Positions 6,780 through 14,183 of a stretch of DNA of 27,027 nt are shown here, piece by piece. Each line of letters begins with the position of its first letter. Within the stretch, counting starts at the first letter, position 1. The notes below the pieces were generated by a model, which saw only the letters and a list, made by a program, of their open reading frames with translations, did no database searches and was not told the origin of the DNA. This DNA is from Christensenella sp. UBA7584 (GTDB taxonomy: Bacteria > Bacillota > Clostridia > Christensenellales > UBA1242), in NCBI GenBank assembly GCA_002477805.1, contig DLKQ01000036.1, positions 10,368 to 37,394 of the forward strand, in the 5' to 3' direction. Both the position numbers and the translations under genes were made by a program.

Positions 6780-7829
6780 TTAGATTTGAAAGAATTTTTC
6801 GTTTAAAATAACTGCTGGGTGGTTTGGTTTTTCCACTTTTGCGAGACCGTGATAATATCTTGCTTTCTGATAATCTTTTTCAAAAAGCAGGTACGCTAGC
6901 TGTATGTGCGGGATAAAATAATAAAAATCGCTTTGAAAAAAAGCACCACTTTTTAGGTCAAACTGGCAGGAAAGCGCCATTTGATAGAAAAATATTGCAT
7001 TATTTGGCTTGCCCATTTTTAAAAAACTTTTTGCAACTTCGCAACAAATTTCAGATGTTGGAATGTTAGTTTTTAAAAAATCGCACGCAAAATCAATAGC
7101 TTTTTGAGGCAAATCAAGCTCATTAAAGCAAATTAAAATAGTGAAAATGGCATCTTGAATATTTGGAAGATACGAATTGTCCATTTTTAAAAATTTTTTA
7201 AGTTCTAAAATTGCCTGCCTAAAAAATTCGTTGTAAAAAAGTTCTTTTGAGTAGTAATACTGGCTCCTTGCATCAAAAATTTCACCCATTTTTTTATGGG
7301 CACGATAAATTAGCAAATTTCGCTTTGGATCACTCTCTGCTTTTTTGTGGTGCTCTATAGTAATATCTAGATATTCAATTTTACCCGCTGGCGTAATAGC
7401 CTCGTGAATAAAACCTTTCCAAACAAAGCCAAAACTTCGGCGTAAAATTCGTTCTCTAAAATATTCAAAAGTTGGAACTTTGTCTTGAAATGCTATGGCA
7501 TATTTTAGCATATAACAGTCAGCACTTAGATTATTTTTTAACGCATTTAATTTTCGAATATTATTTTCATCAATATAATCATCTGCATCAAGCCACATCA
7601 CAAAATCTTTGGTCGCTTTGCTAAAACAAAAATTTCGCGCTTTGCTAAAATCATTTTGCCAAATAAAATCAAAAACTTTGTCTGTGTACTCTTTTGCAAT
7701 CTCTTTTGTTCTATCCACGCTTCCAGTATCTGTAATTATGATTTCATCTGCAAAGTTTTTTACACGTTCAAGAAGTATTCTTAGGCACTTTTCTTCATTC
7801 TTCACAATAATGCAAACACTTAATTCCAA
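6780..7829 (-). CDS. Family 2 glycosyltransferase with TPR-like C-terminus
   Basis: A 349-residue GT-A-fold transferase. The start is taken as the TTG at 7829-7827, because GGAGGTG lies five bases upstream; the longer reading from 7841 would translate through that site. The N-terminus MELSVCIIVKNEE is the usual GT2 strand and loop; TDTGSVDRT (about 33-41) and the metal-binding LDADD (80-84) follow, then ERILRR and GFIHEAI (about 125-144), typical of the TPR-containing GT2 group that includes SunS-like enzymes. Residues 200-335 form helical TPR-like repeats. It is cytoplasmic, with no membrane segments. It follows a collagen-like protein rich in threonine, so that protein is a plausible acceptor (inference; C. 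difficile sgtA next to bclA3 is a known parallel). Confidence 0.88.
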   Translation of the reverse strand: MELSVCIIVKNEEKCLRILLERVKNFADEIIITDTGSVDRTKEIAKEYTDKVFDFIWQNDFSKARNFCFSKATKDFVMWLDADDYIDENNIRKLNALKNNLSADCYMLKYAIAFQDKVPTFEYFRERILRRSFGFVWKGFIHEAITPAGKIEYLDITIEHHKKAESDPKRNLLIYRAHKKMGEIFDARSQYYYSKELFYNEFFRQAILELKKFLKMDNSYLPNIQDAIFTILICFNELDLPQKAIDFACDFLKTNIPTSEICCEVAKSFLKMGKPNNAIFFYQMALSCQFDLKSGAFFQSDFYYFIPHIQLAYLLFEKDYQKARYYHGLAKVEKPNHPAVILNEKFFQI

Positions 7830-7954
7830 AATCACCTCCAAATTAAAATTATTTTTTGCCCAACTAGAACTTCCTACAAAATTTTATTTCATAAGATACC
7901 TATTTAGAAATGTTTATATTTTTTTATTAAAATACAGCCCCAAATTTCTTTAGA

Positions 7955-7981
7955 AAGAAAAAGAACGAGCTAACTCGTTCT
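7955..7981 (-). terminator. Rho-independent terminator after collagen-like gene
   Basis: The minus strand reads AGAACGAG, loop TTAG, CTCGTTCT, then TTTTC. The perfect eight-base stem begins ten bases after the stop codon. It partly separates the collagen gene from the glycosyltransferase, which would need read-through or its own promoter. Confidence 0.88.
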
Positions 7982-7991
7982 AAAAATTACA

Positions 7992-8762
7992 CTAGCCCAG
8001 GTACTGAATTACAACATTAAAGTTTTCAATAGTCATTGTTTCGGCCGAGTCGTTGAAAAAATCTATTGTAGTTGGTTGGTCTATATTTACAATAAATGTC
8101 GCACCAAGATGCACAGCATTACCAGCAACAGTAATATTTGCCTGAGATGTGCTTGTAACTTGAGAAGCTCCATTTGCGTCCATAGAAATTTTTACGAGCC
8201 CAACATCGGCAAGTGTGGCACTTGTCCCATAGGAAACCAAATAGTGCCCAGTAGCATTTAGGTTGATTGCATCAGAACCAGCAGTGTGAGTTATAAGACC
8301 GTTTGAAAGGTTGAAACTATCAGTTAAACTTATGGACTCATCATTCGCAATTTGTCCATTTTCGGAATTAAAACTAGCCGAAAGATTTTGAGTTGTTCCT
8401 GTTGGACCTGTTGCCCCACGCTCTCCTTGAACGCCTTGCAACCCCTGTGCACCTTGTGCTCCTGTTGGACCAGTTGGACCTGTTGGGCCAGTCGCACCAG
8501 TTGGTCCTGTAGGCCCAGTTGGACCTGTCGGACCAGTGAATCCTGTCAAACCAGTCACCCCCGTTGCGCCTGTCGCTCCAGTTGCACCCGTAACACCAGT
8601 TGAGCCAGTTGGACCTGTTGGCCCTGTAGGGCCACCGCTCGGACCAGTTGGACCTGTATTTCCTCTTGGACCTCTAGGACCAGTTGGACCAATAGGCCCT
8701 TGCAAATTTGGGCAACCTTGCAAGCCTTGACAACAACAAGGTTCATCATTATTAAAAAACAT
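7992..8762 (-). CDS. BclA-like collagen-like surface protein
   Basis: A 256-residue protein with GGAGG seven bases before the ATG. It has three parts: a short N-terminus with a Cys cluster (DEPCCCQGLQGCP, 7-18), a collagen domain (22-124) of 34 Gly-X-Y triplets, mostly GPT or GAT with threonine at Y, and a globular beta-rich C-terminal domain (125-256) with the pattern of the TNF-like BclA C-terminal domain (GHYLVSYG, VHLGATFIVNI, NFNVVIQYLG). There is no signal peptide, as is usual for exosporium filaments assembled from the mother cell. Trimer formation and threonine glycosylation follow from the family (BclA); spore-surface location is an inference. The triplet register is broken once, by an extra Gly at 43. 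Confidence 0.92.
   Translation of the reverse strand: MFFNNDEPCCCQGLQGCPNLQGPIGPTGPRGPRGNTGPTGPSGGPTGPTGPTGSTGVTGATGATGATGVTGLTGFTGPTGPTGPTGPTGATGPTGPTGPTGAQGAQGLQGVQGERGATGPTGTTQNLSASFNSENGQIANDESISLTDSFNLSNGLITHTAGSDAINLNATGHYLVSYGTSATLADVGLVKISMDANGASQVTSTSQANITVAGNAVHLGATFIVNIDQPTTIDFFNDSAETMTIENFNVVIQYLG
8391..8699 (-). repeat. Collagen Gly-X-Y coding repeat
   Basis: Nine-base units, mostly encoding GPT, repeated in frame: seven triplets, one single Gly (residue 43), then 27 triplets. Such tracts change length readily between strains, and assembly from short reads may misstate their length. Confidence 0.93.
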
Positions 8763-8773
8763 TAAAATTCCTC

Positions 8774-8799
8774 CATATAATTTGTCAATAAATTATATG
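8774..8799 (-). promoter_or_regulatory. Palindrome at ribosome binding site of collagen-like gene
   Basis: CATATAATTT and AAATTATATG form a perfect ten-base inverted repeat around a six-base loop; one arm touches the GGAGG (8774-8770). The outer arm also reads CATATAAT, like the -10 of mother-cell sigma factors (SigE/SigK). It may be an operator, a promoter element or an mRNA hairpin limiting translation; the sequence does not decide. Confidence 0.45.
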
Positions 8800-8925
8800 A
8801 AAATATTGCATCAATTGTTAAATTTAAAAATAAACAAGTACTAAACTGTTTTACAATAATAAAAGAAATAATTAAAAGCTAAAAAATATCAACCATTAAA
8901 CCACACTTGGTATTTTATCTTTAAA

Positions 8926-8955
8926 ATAAAAAACCTATGCTAGTTTAAGCATAGG
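8926..8955 (-). terminator. Rho-independent terminator of the zinc-ribbon operon
   Basis: CCTATGCT (8934-8941), a six-base loop and AGCATAGG (8948-8955), followed on the minus strand by TTTTTTATTTT. It lies about 120 bases past the stop at 9076. The gap also holds a small perfect hairpin (ACTGCAA/TTGCAGT, 9022-9038) without a T-run. Confidence 0.87.
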
Positions 8956-9075
8956 AGTTTTTTATTAAATTTTATTTTCTATAAAATATAGAGTTAAAAG
9001 TTTTCCAGTAATTTTCTAACCACTGCAAACGTTGCAGTACAAAAGAAAATTTTGTTGCTATTACTTGATTATATT

Positions 9076-9528
9076 TTATAACTCTTTTCCACAATTTGAA
9101 CAATATTTTTTGTTTGAAGGATTTTCTGTTCCACACTCTTTACATACTTTTGTCTTTTTGAGTGATTTTCCACAATTTCCACAAACTTCATCGCCCTCTT
9201 TCACTTGGCTTCCACATTTTGGGCATTTTATCATATTTGCAGTTCCCATTGCGAGATTCCCTTCCGCCAAACTTCCACTAAAGGCTTTTACTGCTCCACC
9301 CGTCCAAAGCATAATAATTGCAACAACAATAGCAAGTGCTCCAAGAGCAAACATTAAAGCACCGCCAACCATTTTTAAGACAATTATAACAACTTCAACG
9401 CCAGCCGAAATTCCGATACAACCGCTAACAAAAAGTGCTATACCACCACCAAAAAGACCAAGCCCAATCACTAAAAGCACAATGCTCAAAATCATAAGCT
9501 GTCTTTTTCCTTTTTGAATTATATTCAT
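9076..9528 (-). CDS. Small membrane protein with two zinc ribbons
   Basis: A 150-residue protein with AAGGAG seven bases before the ATG. Two or three hydrophobic, Gly-rich segments (about 11-36, 42-75) are followed by two zinc-ribbon modules: CPKCG...CGNCG (102-119) and CKECG...CSNCG (129-147). All eight cysteines are present. It is the last gene of the operon, 13 bases after the YdjG-like gene. In B. subtilis the neighbouring position is held by YdjH (a TPM-domain protein); this protein is not recognisably YdjH, but it shares the membrane-plus-zinc-ribbon style and may serve as the membrane partner (inference). Confidence 0.85.
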   Translation of the reverse strand: MNIIQKGKRQLMILSIVLLVIGLGLFGGGIALFVSGCIGISAGVEVVIIVLKMVGGALMFALGALAIVVAIIMLWTGGAVKAFSGSLAEGNLAMGTANMIKCPKCGSQVKEGDEVCGNCGKSLKKTKVCKECGTENPSNKKYCSNCGKEL

Positions 9529-9541
9529 AATAAATCTCCTT

Positions 9542-10591
9542 TTAATCTGTTAAAAGAGTAAGTACTGTCACTCCTGCAATAAAAGCTAAAACTAGCAATA
9601 CCACAAGAAACACTCTCCACCCACTAATTGGCAATCCGCCACCAACTTTTCCTGTTTGCCCATTCATTTCAGTTGTGTACCTTTTGTTTTTATACTGATA
9701 TTCAAAGCGATACACAGGAACAAGCTTGTAACTATATTTTTCGTCACTAAAACTAGGGTTCATATTAAAGCTTTCAACTGTATCATAAGTATATTGTTGC
9801 AAAATACTACTTTTTATCTCTTCAAGCATTGCTTGTTTTGCGTCTTTATAACACTGGTCAAAAGCGGTTTCAAAATGTTCTACCACATATCCACGAATAA
9901 AATTCTCATCAAATTTAAACGCCTCTTTCATATTGTATGGCATAATTTTCCTAAGCTGGTCCTGAGTAAGCTGAGAACTAGTTTCCACAAGTTCATCAAC
10001 AATATTTAGTTTTTGCGTTCCCGAAATTTTGAACCTTCGAACATAGGTATCTTCACCTCGCCTCTCGGTTTTATTTAAAGTCCCGCTATAACTTGTTTGC
10101 GTGTTTGCATCAAACGCAAATGTTGGAACATAAATCCCCTTGATTTTGTCTGTAGAAATCCTTTTCTTAAATGTCCTTGGAACAAAAAACTTGCGTTTTA
10201 CCCCCGCCTTAAATCTTTCACTTGCACCTTCCTCATCAAATTTGAAAGGGATTACCGCATCGGGAACAAGCCCTGGGAGTTTTTTAGTTTCCGAAACATA
10301 ACTACTACCGCAGTATGGACAAGTTCCAGAATATTCAAGATTATGCAAAACAACCTCTGCCCCACAAGTTTCACAGCGCATAACCTTGTTTTCTTCTCGC
10401 CACTCTTTGTAACCTTCAAAAGAGGAAGGTTTTTCTTTCAAGTCATGCTTTGTGTACTCCTTACTTTTTTCAAATTCTTTTACACTTTTGCAATGCTCAC
10501 AAATCAAATTTTGTTTTTCTGGGGAAAAAATCATTCCACTCCCACAACCATCACACTTTGCAAAGCTTGCTTTTAGAACTTTGTTATTCAT
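9542..10591 (-). CDS. ydjG: YdjG-like TFIIB-type zinc-ribbon membrane protein
   Basis: A 349-residue protein with two N-terminal zinc ribbons: CDGCG...CEHC (residues 13-34) and CETCG...CPYCG (near 73-98). A long mixed alpha/beta region follows (PGLVPDAVIPFKFDEEGA, GIYVPTFAFDA, YKLVPVYRFEYQYKNKRY), then a single C-terminal membrane helix (about 325-347). This plan matches B. subtilis YdjG, which with YdjH places the SPFH protein YdjI at the membrane in the SigW-controlled pspA-ydjGHI operon. The gene overlaps the end of the YdjI-like gene by eight bases, so they are translationally coupled. The ribbons more likely mediate protein contacts than DNA binding. Confidence 0.85.
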   Translation of the reverse strand: MNNKVLKASFAKCDGCGSGMIFSPEKQNLICEHCKSVKEFEKSKEYTKHDLKEKPSSFEGYKEWREENKVMRCETCGAEVVLHNLEYSGTCPYCGSSYVSETKKLPGLVPDAVIPFKFDEEGASERFKAGVKRKFFVPRTFKKRISTDKIKGIYVPTFAFDANTQTSYSGTLNKTERRGEDTYVRRFKISGTQKLNIVDELVETSSQLTQDQLRKIMPYNMKEAFKFDENFIRGYVVEHFETAFDQCYKDAKQAMLEEIKSSILQQYTYDTVESFNMNPSFSDEKYSYKLVPVYRFEYQYKNKRYTTEMNGQTGKVGGGLPISGWRVFLVVLLVLAFIAGVTVLTLLTD

Positions 10592-11708
10592 TGTTTACTT
10601 TTTCTCCACATTCTGGGCAGAATTTACTCCCTGCTTTAAGAGTTGCACCACACTTTGAACAAGTTTTCACAAGAGGAGTTCCACATTCTGGGCAGAATTT
10701 GTCCTTTGCTGAAATACTAGCACCGCATTTTGGGCAAGAATTAGCCTGTTTCGCACCACATTCTGGGCAGAATTTTGCTCCAGTTTTTAGTTTTGCACCA
10801 CATTTTATGCAAGTTTCTGCTTTTTCTTTTGGTTTGTTTTCGGTTGTAAGTGCATTTGCAAACGTTTGTCCCATTGAAACACCAGCACCAAGCCCAACAC
10901 CAATACCAGCCATATTTCCGCCACCTTCATTTTGAGCAGCATCGCGAAGTGCTTTTGCAGCTTGATATTGAGTAAATGTGCCCATTTTGTCTTCCATAAC
11001 ACCCATTTTTGTGCGTTCGTCCAAAGCTTCTTCAACTTCGGTTGGAAGAGAAATGTTTTCTATCACCATTGAAACAAGTTTGAGACCAAGTTTTTCAAAC
11101 TCAGGTTGTGTGCAGTCAGTTATGGTTTTCGAAAATTCCTTGTAGTTTGCAGCAAGATCAAGGGCAGAAATTTTACTTTCTGCAATAGAGTCACTTACAC
11201 CTTGAACTAAAAGCGGTTTAAGTTGCTCTGAAATATCTTCCGCCTTGAAAACTTCATTAGAACCAAAAACTTCTTCCATAAACACTTTTGCGTCATCAAC
11301 TTTGAAAGAATAGACACCAAAGGCTCTAATTCTTACATTTCCGAAATCTGCGTCACGCATCATCACTGGATTTTGTGTGCCCCATTTTTGTCCAACAATT
11401 TGCTTTGTGTTTACGAAATACACTTCAGCCTTTATTCTTGAATTAAATCCTGTTGGAAGTGATAATAATTTGGTCAAAAACGGAATGTTTTCGGTCGAAA
11501 GTTTGTATGTTCCTGGTCCAAAAACATCAGCCACCTGCCCCTTGTGTACAAAAAGTGCTACTTGGCTTGGACGAACCACTAGGCTTGAACTATTCATTAT
11601 TTCATCACGGTCAGTAAGAGGGAAACGATAAACAAGTATATCTTTTGAAGAATCTTTCCACTCAATAACCTCCATAAGTTGTCTTTTCATTCTACTAAAT
11701 AACCCCAT
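10584..11708 (-). CDS. ydjI: YdjI-like SPFH-domain protein with three zinc ribbons
   Basis: A 374-residue protein with AAGGAG before the ATG. It begins MGLFSRMKRQLMEVIEWKD, as usual for the YdjI/virion-core-like SPFH family. The SPFH domain covers about 20-240 (RPSQVALFVHKGQVADVFG, GTYKLSTENIPFL, FKVDDAKVF). A helical Ala/Gly-rich linker (240-290, GNMAGIGVGLGAGVSMG) leads to three 25-residue tandem zinc ribbons (300-374), each CxxCG then CPECG. SPFH proteins form membrane-associated oligomers; YdjI works with YdjG and YdjH under envelope stress. First gene of the operon, with its own promoter at 11737-11766. No pspA lies in the window. Confidence 0.9.
   Translation of the reverse strand: MGLFSRMKRQLMEVIEWKDSSKDILVYRFPLTDRDEIMNSSSLVVRPSQVALFVHKGQVADVFGPGTYKLSTENIPFLTKLLSLPTGFNSRIKAEVYFVNTKQIVGQKWGTQNPVMMRDADFGNVRIRAFGVYSFKVDDAKVFMEEVFGSNEVFKAEDISEQLKPLLVQGVSDSIAESKISALDLAANYKEFSKTITDCTQPEFEKLGLKLVSMVIENISLPTEVEEALDERTKMGVMEDKMGTFTQYQAAKALRDAAQNEGGGNMAGIGVGLGAGVSMGQTFANALTTENKPKEKAETCIKCGAKLKTGAKFCPECGAKQANSCPKCGASISAKDKFCPECGTPLVKTCSKCGATLKAGSKFCPECGEKVNNE
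10587..10811 (-). repeat. Three 75-bp tandem repeats encoding zinc ribbons
   Basis: Residues 300-374 of the YdjI-like protein are three 25-residue units. At DNA level the 20-base word CCACATTCTGGGCAGAATTT occurs identically at 10606, 10681 and 10756, exactly 75 bases apart, which points to recent tandem duplication or to homogenisation between units. Confidence 0.9.
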
Positions 11709-11736
11709 AAATATGCTCCTTTATCTTATATGAAAC

Positions 11737-11766
11737 ATTTTAACAAAATTTGCAAAAATTTGTCAA
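11737..11766 (-). promoter_or_regulatory. SigA-type promoter of the zinc-ribbon operon
   Basis: On the minus strand TTGACA (11766-11761), 18 bases, TAAAAT (11742-11737). It lies about 30 bases upstream of the YdjI-like start. No SigW-type motif was seen, unlike the B. subtilis operon. Confidence 0.7.
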
Positions 11767-11841
11767 GAATATAAAAGTAGTTTTTTGTGCAAACTTTAAA
11801 AAGATATACAAGTAAAAATATTGTTTTTATGTGTAATTTAG

Positions 11842-11870
11842 TTGTGTTTTTTGGCAATATTTGTTAAAAT
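11842..11870 (+). promoter_or_regulatory. Candidate promoter of the membrane-tail protein
   Basis: TTGTGT (11842-11847), 17 bases, TAAAAT (11865-11870). It is divergent from the zinc-ribbon operon promoter, with about 75 bases between the two -35 elements. Confidence 0.5.
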
Positions 11871-11900
11871 GGTGTTATAAAAAATTGAGGGAGTTAAAAA

Positions 11901-13628
11901 ATGTTAGTAAAAGACGGAGTTAAAAAGTCTTATATTCTTGGCGGAATTTTGCAAGTTTTGCTTGGAATTGCAGGTGTTATTGTCCTTTTACCGCTCATTC
12001 TTTTAAAATGCGGGATTAGAATTTCGGGGCTTATTGACCTTGCCGAAAAAATTATTGCAATCAACTATGTTTTAATTGGTCTCAACCTATTGATTGCGGT
12101 TATGTTTATATTTGCAATAGTTGCTCTTTTTATGAGGAGGAGTTTTTCTTCAACATTTTTCAAACTAGCAACCATTACTGCAATGTTTCCGTTTGCTGTT
12201 TTGGGACTTGAAAATGGAATAAATTCTTTAGGCGTTCCAAGTGGTGCAACACTTGAAATTTCAAAAATTTTAACACAACCAGTAATTTATGCTTTGCTTA
12301 TTGCAAGTGGAATTTTGTGTGTTTTGGGATTTTTGTTTCATTTTACCGTAAGTAAACAAAAACCAAAAAAAGCTACCACTTATCAAATGGCAAAAGCACT
12401 ACTTTGGATTATATTTTTAGTGCTAACATTTGTAATTAACACAACTTCAAACTGGGTAATCTTGTTTTCATACTCAGATTTTATTCCATACTTTTTTGGC
12501 TGGTACTTTTTAGTAATGGGTATTTGGCAATTTGTGTCTAGCCCAAAACTTGTAGACCCAGAAGAAGAGGAAATCAGTACGGGCTATCCAATGCCATATG
12601 GACAAGTTTATCCGACTTACCCACAGCCTCCTGTTTACCCACAGGGTTATAACGCATATCCGCCAGCATATCCACCTTATCCTTATCCACCAGCAAATCC
12701 AAACGGACTAAGACAAGGACTAAGCGAGCAAGGTATAATCAAAAACGAGAATTTAACTGAGCAAACTGAAAATGCTTCAAATCAAGCTGACAAACATTTT
12801 GAAAATAGTATCAAGAATACGCCTGAAACGCAAACTCAAGTAAACGCAAACCAAACATTGCCTAATCTTGAAACAGTTAAAACCCAAACGGTGCAAAACG
12901 AAATTGAAGCATTACAAAATCAATCAAGTCAAAAAAACATACAAACTACGCCAGTTAGTCTTGAAACTGAGCAAACCATAGCCAAAGAATCCCTTTTACC
13001 ACTTTTAGAAGAAAACACAGGCATAATTCAAAAGAAAAAACCGGGAAGGCCACGTAAGCCAAAAATTGCTCCGTCCGAAGCCAGTCTTTCTCCTGAATTA
13101 GAAGTAAAAGAGACTATTTCACAAATTGAGCAGGAAAGCTTGCAAACCTCACAACCAAGTCTAAAAACCACTTCACAAGATAAAACTAATTTACCTACAA
13201 GCTCAAATCAAACACTCAGTGAAGAAATCATTAGTGCAAATCAGCAAACCGAAAATTCAGCAGAGAAAATAGTAGAAAATAACCATAATGTAGTTAGAGA
13301 TAACTTATGGGAACAAACATCTCATCAAACTAATTTGTCTATAGCAAATAATCAAACAGGTGAAACAATCAAACAAAGCGAAAGCTCACCTAACACACAA
13401 ATTGGTAATACTTTACAAAGTGAAAATTTAAGTGAAAAAGAAAAACCAGAAATCACTGACCTTAAACAAGACACACCTACTACGCAAAATGAAATAATAC
13501 CAGAAAATTCTGAGCAAAACAGTCAAGAGAGCAAAATAAGTGTGCAAAATTCTGATAACGAAACAAATCAAAACAAGCAAGAAAGCATCACAAAAATTGA
13601 TTCAAATAGTTCAAATGATGGTAATTAA
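11901..13628 (+). CDS. Membrane protein with long disordered tail and AT-hook-like motif
   Basis: A 575-residue protein with GAGGGAG nine bases before the ATG. About six membrane segments lie in residues 10-215. They are followed by an acidic patch (DPEEEEIS), a Pro/Tyr-rich segment (about 228-272, repeated YPxYPxPP-like units) and then some 300 residues rich in Gln, Asn, Ser, Thr and Glu with no predicted fold. In that tail, near 377-390, the basic patch KKKPGRPRKPKIAP resembles an AT-hook (GRP core flanked by basic residues). No family is recognised for the membrane part. The tail should be cytoplasmic if the patch contacts DNA, but topology cannot be settled here. Its AC-rich, low-complexity coding differs from neighbouring genes. 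Confidence 0.8.
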   Translation: MLVKDGVKKSYILGGILQVLLGIAGVIVLLPLILLKCGIRISGLIDLAEKIIAINYVLIGLNLLIAVMFIFAIVALFMRRSFSSTFFKLATITAMFPFAVLGLENGINSLGVPSGATLEISKILTQPVIYALLIASGILCVLGFLFHFTVSKQKPKKATTYQMAKALLWIIFLVLTFVINTTSNWVILFSYSDFIPYFFGWYFLVMGIWQFVSSPKLVDPEEEEISTGYPMPYGQVYPTYPQPPVYPQGYNAYPPAYPPYPYPPANPNGLRQGLSEQGIIKNENLTEQTENASNQADKHFENSIKNTPETQTQVNANQTLPNLETVKTQTVQNEIEALQNQSSQKNIQTTPVSLETEQTIAKESLLPLLEENTGIIQKKKPGRPRKPKIAPSEASLSPELEVKETISQIEQESLQTSQPSLKTTSQDKTNLPTSSNQTLSEEIISANQQTENSAEKIVENNHNVVRDNLWEQTSHQTNLSIANNQTGETIKQSESSPNTQIGNTLQSENLSEKEKPEITDLKQDTPTTQNEIIPENSEQNSQESKISVQNSDNETNQNKQESITKIDSNSSNDGN

Positions 13629-13894
13629 AAATACAGACTTTATAAAACGAAACACCTCTTGCTATAATATTCGCCTCTATTCACGGTATCTCGATTTTTG
13701 TACGCTTTTGTAAATTTCTGTAGAGATTTTAATCAATTATAACTAATTACAATACTATAATTGTAAATTATAAAATTATAATGTTAAAGCTTGAAAAACA
13801 CTTTTCAAGCTTTTTTCAAAACAATTAAATTTTCTGTTACTAAAAATGATGACAAGAATAAAGTAAGCTTTATCATCTCTTTACATTTTAAATA
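13629..13894. other. Intergenic region, AT-rich palindromes, no gene
   Basis: Together with the promoter and broken ORF that follow, this fills the gap to the gene at 14180. It holds an AT palindrome (TATAATT/AATTATA around GTA, 13756-13772) and the terminator at 13786-13816. No ORF with a ribosome binding site was seen. Confidence 0.5.
13786..13816 (+). terminator. Rho-independent terminator
   Basis: AAAGCTTGAAAA (13786-13797), loop ACAC, TTTTCAAGCTTT, then T-run: a perfect twelve-base stem. It lies 160 bases past the membrane-tail gene. The flanking A-run means it may also act on the minus strand. Confidence 0.82.
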
Positions 13895-13923
13895 TTGACA
13901 AAAGCCGAATTTTTTGTTATAAT
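13895..13923 (+). promoter_or_regulatory. SigA-type promoter
   Basis: Perfect TTGACA (13895-13900) and perfect TATAAT (13918-13923), 17 bases apart. The expected start (about 13930) falls within AAGGAG (13928-13933), as at 1752-1791. It would transcribe the broken ORF and the gene at 14180. Confidence 0.75.
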
Positions 13924-13936
13924 TGTTAAGGAGTGA

Positions 13937-14183
13937 AAAGAAATAAATAAGTTAAAAAAGACCGTTAAAATTGATGATTTAAACCATAATATCGCAGTAG
14001 AAATTTTTAAAATAAAAACATAAGCACAATAGACAAAAATACAATTACAAATACAAGATTATTTGTTTTCACTATAGTAATCAGCTAAAGAATTTTATTG
14101 AGCGAAAAGGCTACAATTTTGAAAAGCATTTCAAAAAATTGGTTACAGAAAAAATACAAAAATTTTGTGAGGAAAAAATATGA
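13937..14183 (+). pseudogene. Frameshifted small ORF upstream of the 190-residue gene
   Basis: One frame reads NKLKKTVKIDDLNHNIAVEI and stops at 14021-14023. A different frame, open from 14016, continues with YSNQLKNFIERKGYNFEKHF and further, ending at a TGA (14181-14183) that overlaps the next gene's ATG as ATGA. Joined, they make a basic protein of about 80 residues. Neither part has a normal start codon at the right distance from AAGGAG (13928-13933). The ATGA junction and the strong promoter suggest that a real first cistron has decayed. The family is not recognised. Confidence 0.5.

Noticed and set aside
7829..7841. Start of the glycosyltransferase at 7841
   Set aside because: Its first codons are the GGAGGTG ribosome binding site itself; the TTG at 7829 is five bases after it and gives the standard GT2 N-terminus.
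8536..8730. Long open frames on the plus strand and in other frames across the collagen gene
   Set aside because: They are mirror readings of the nine-base GPT repeat, give low-complexity products and have no ribosome binding site.
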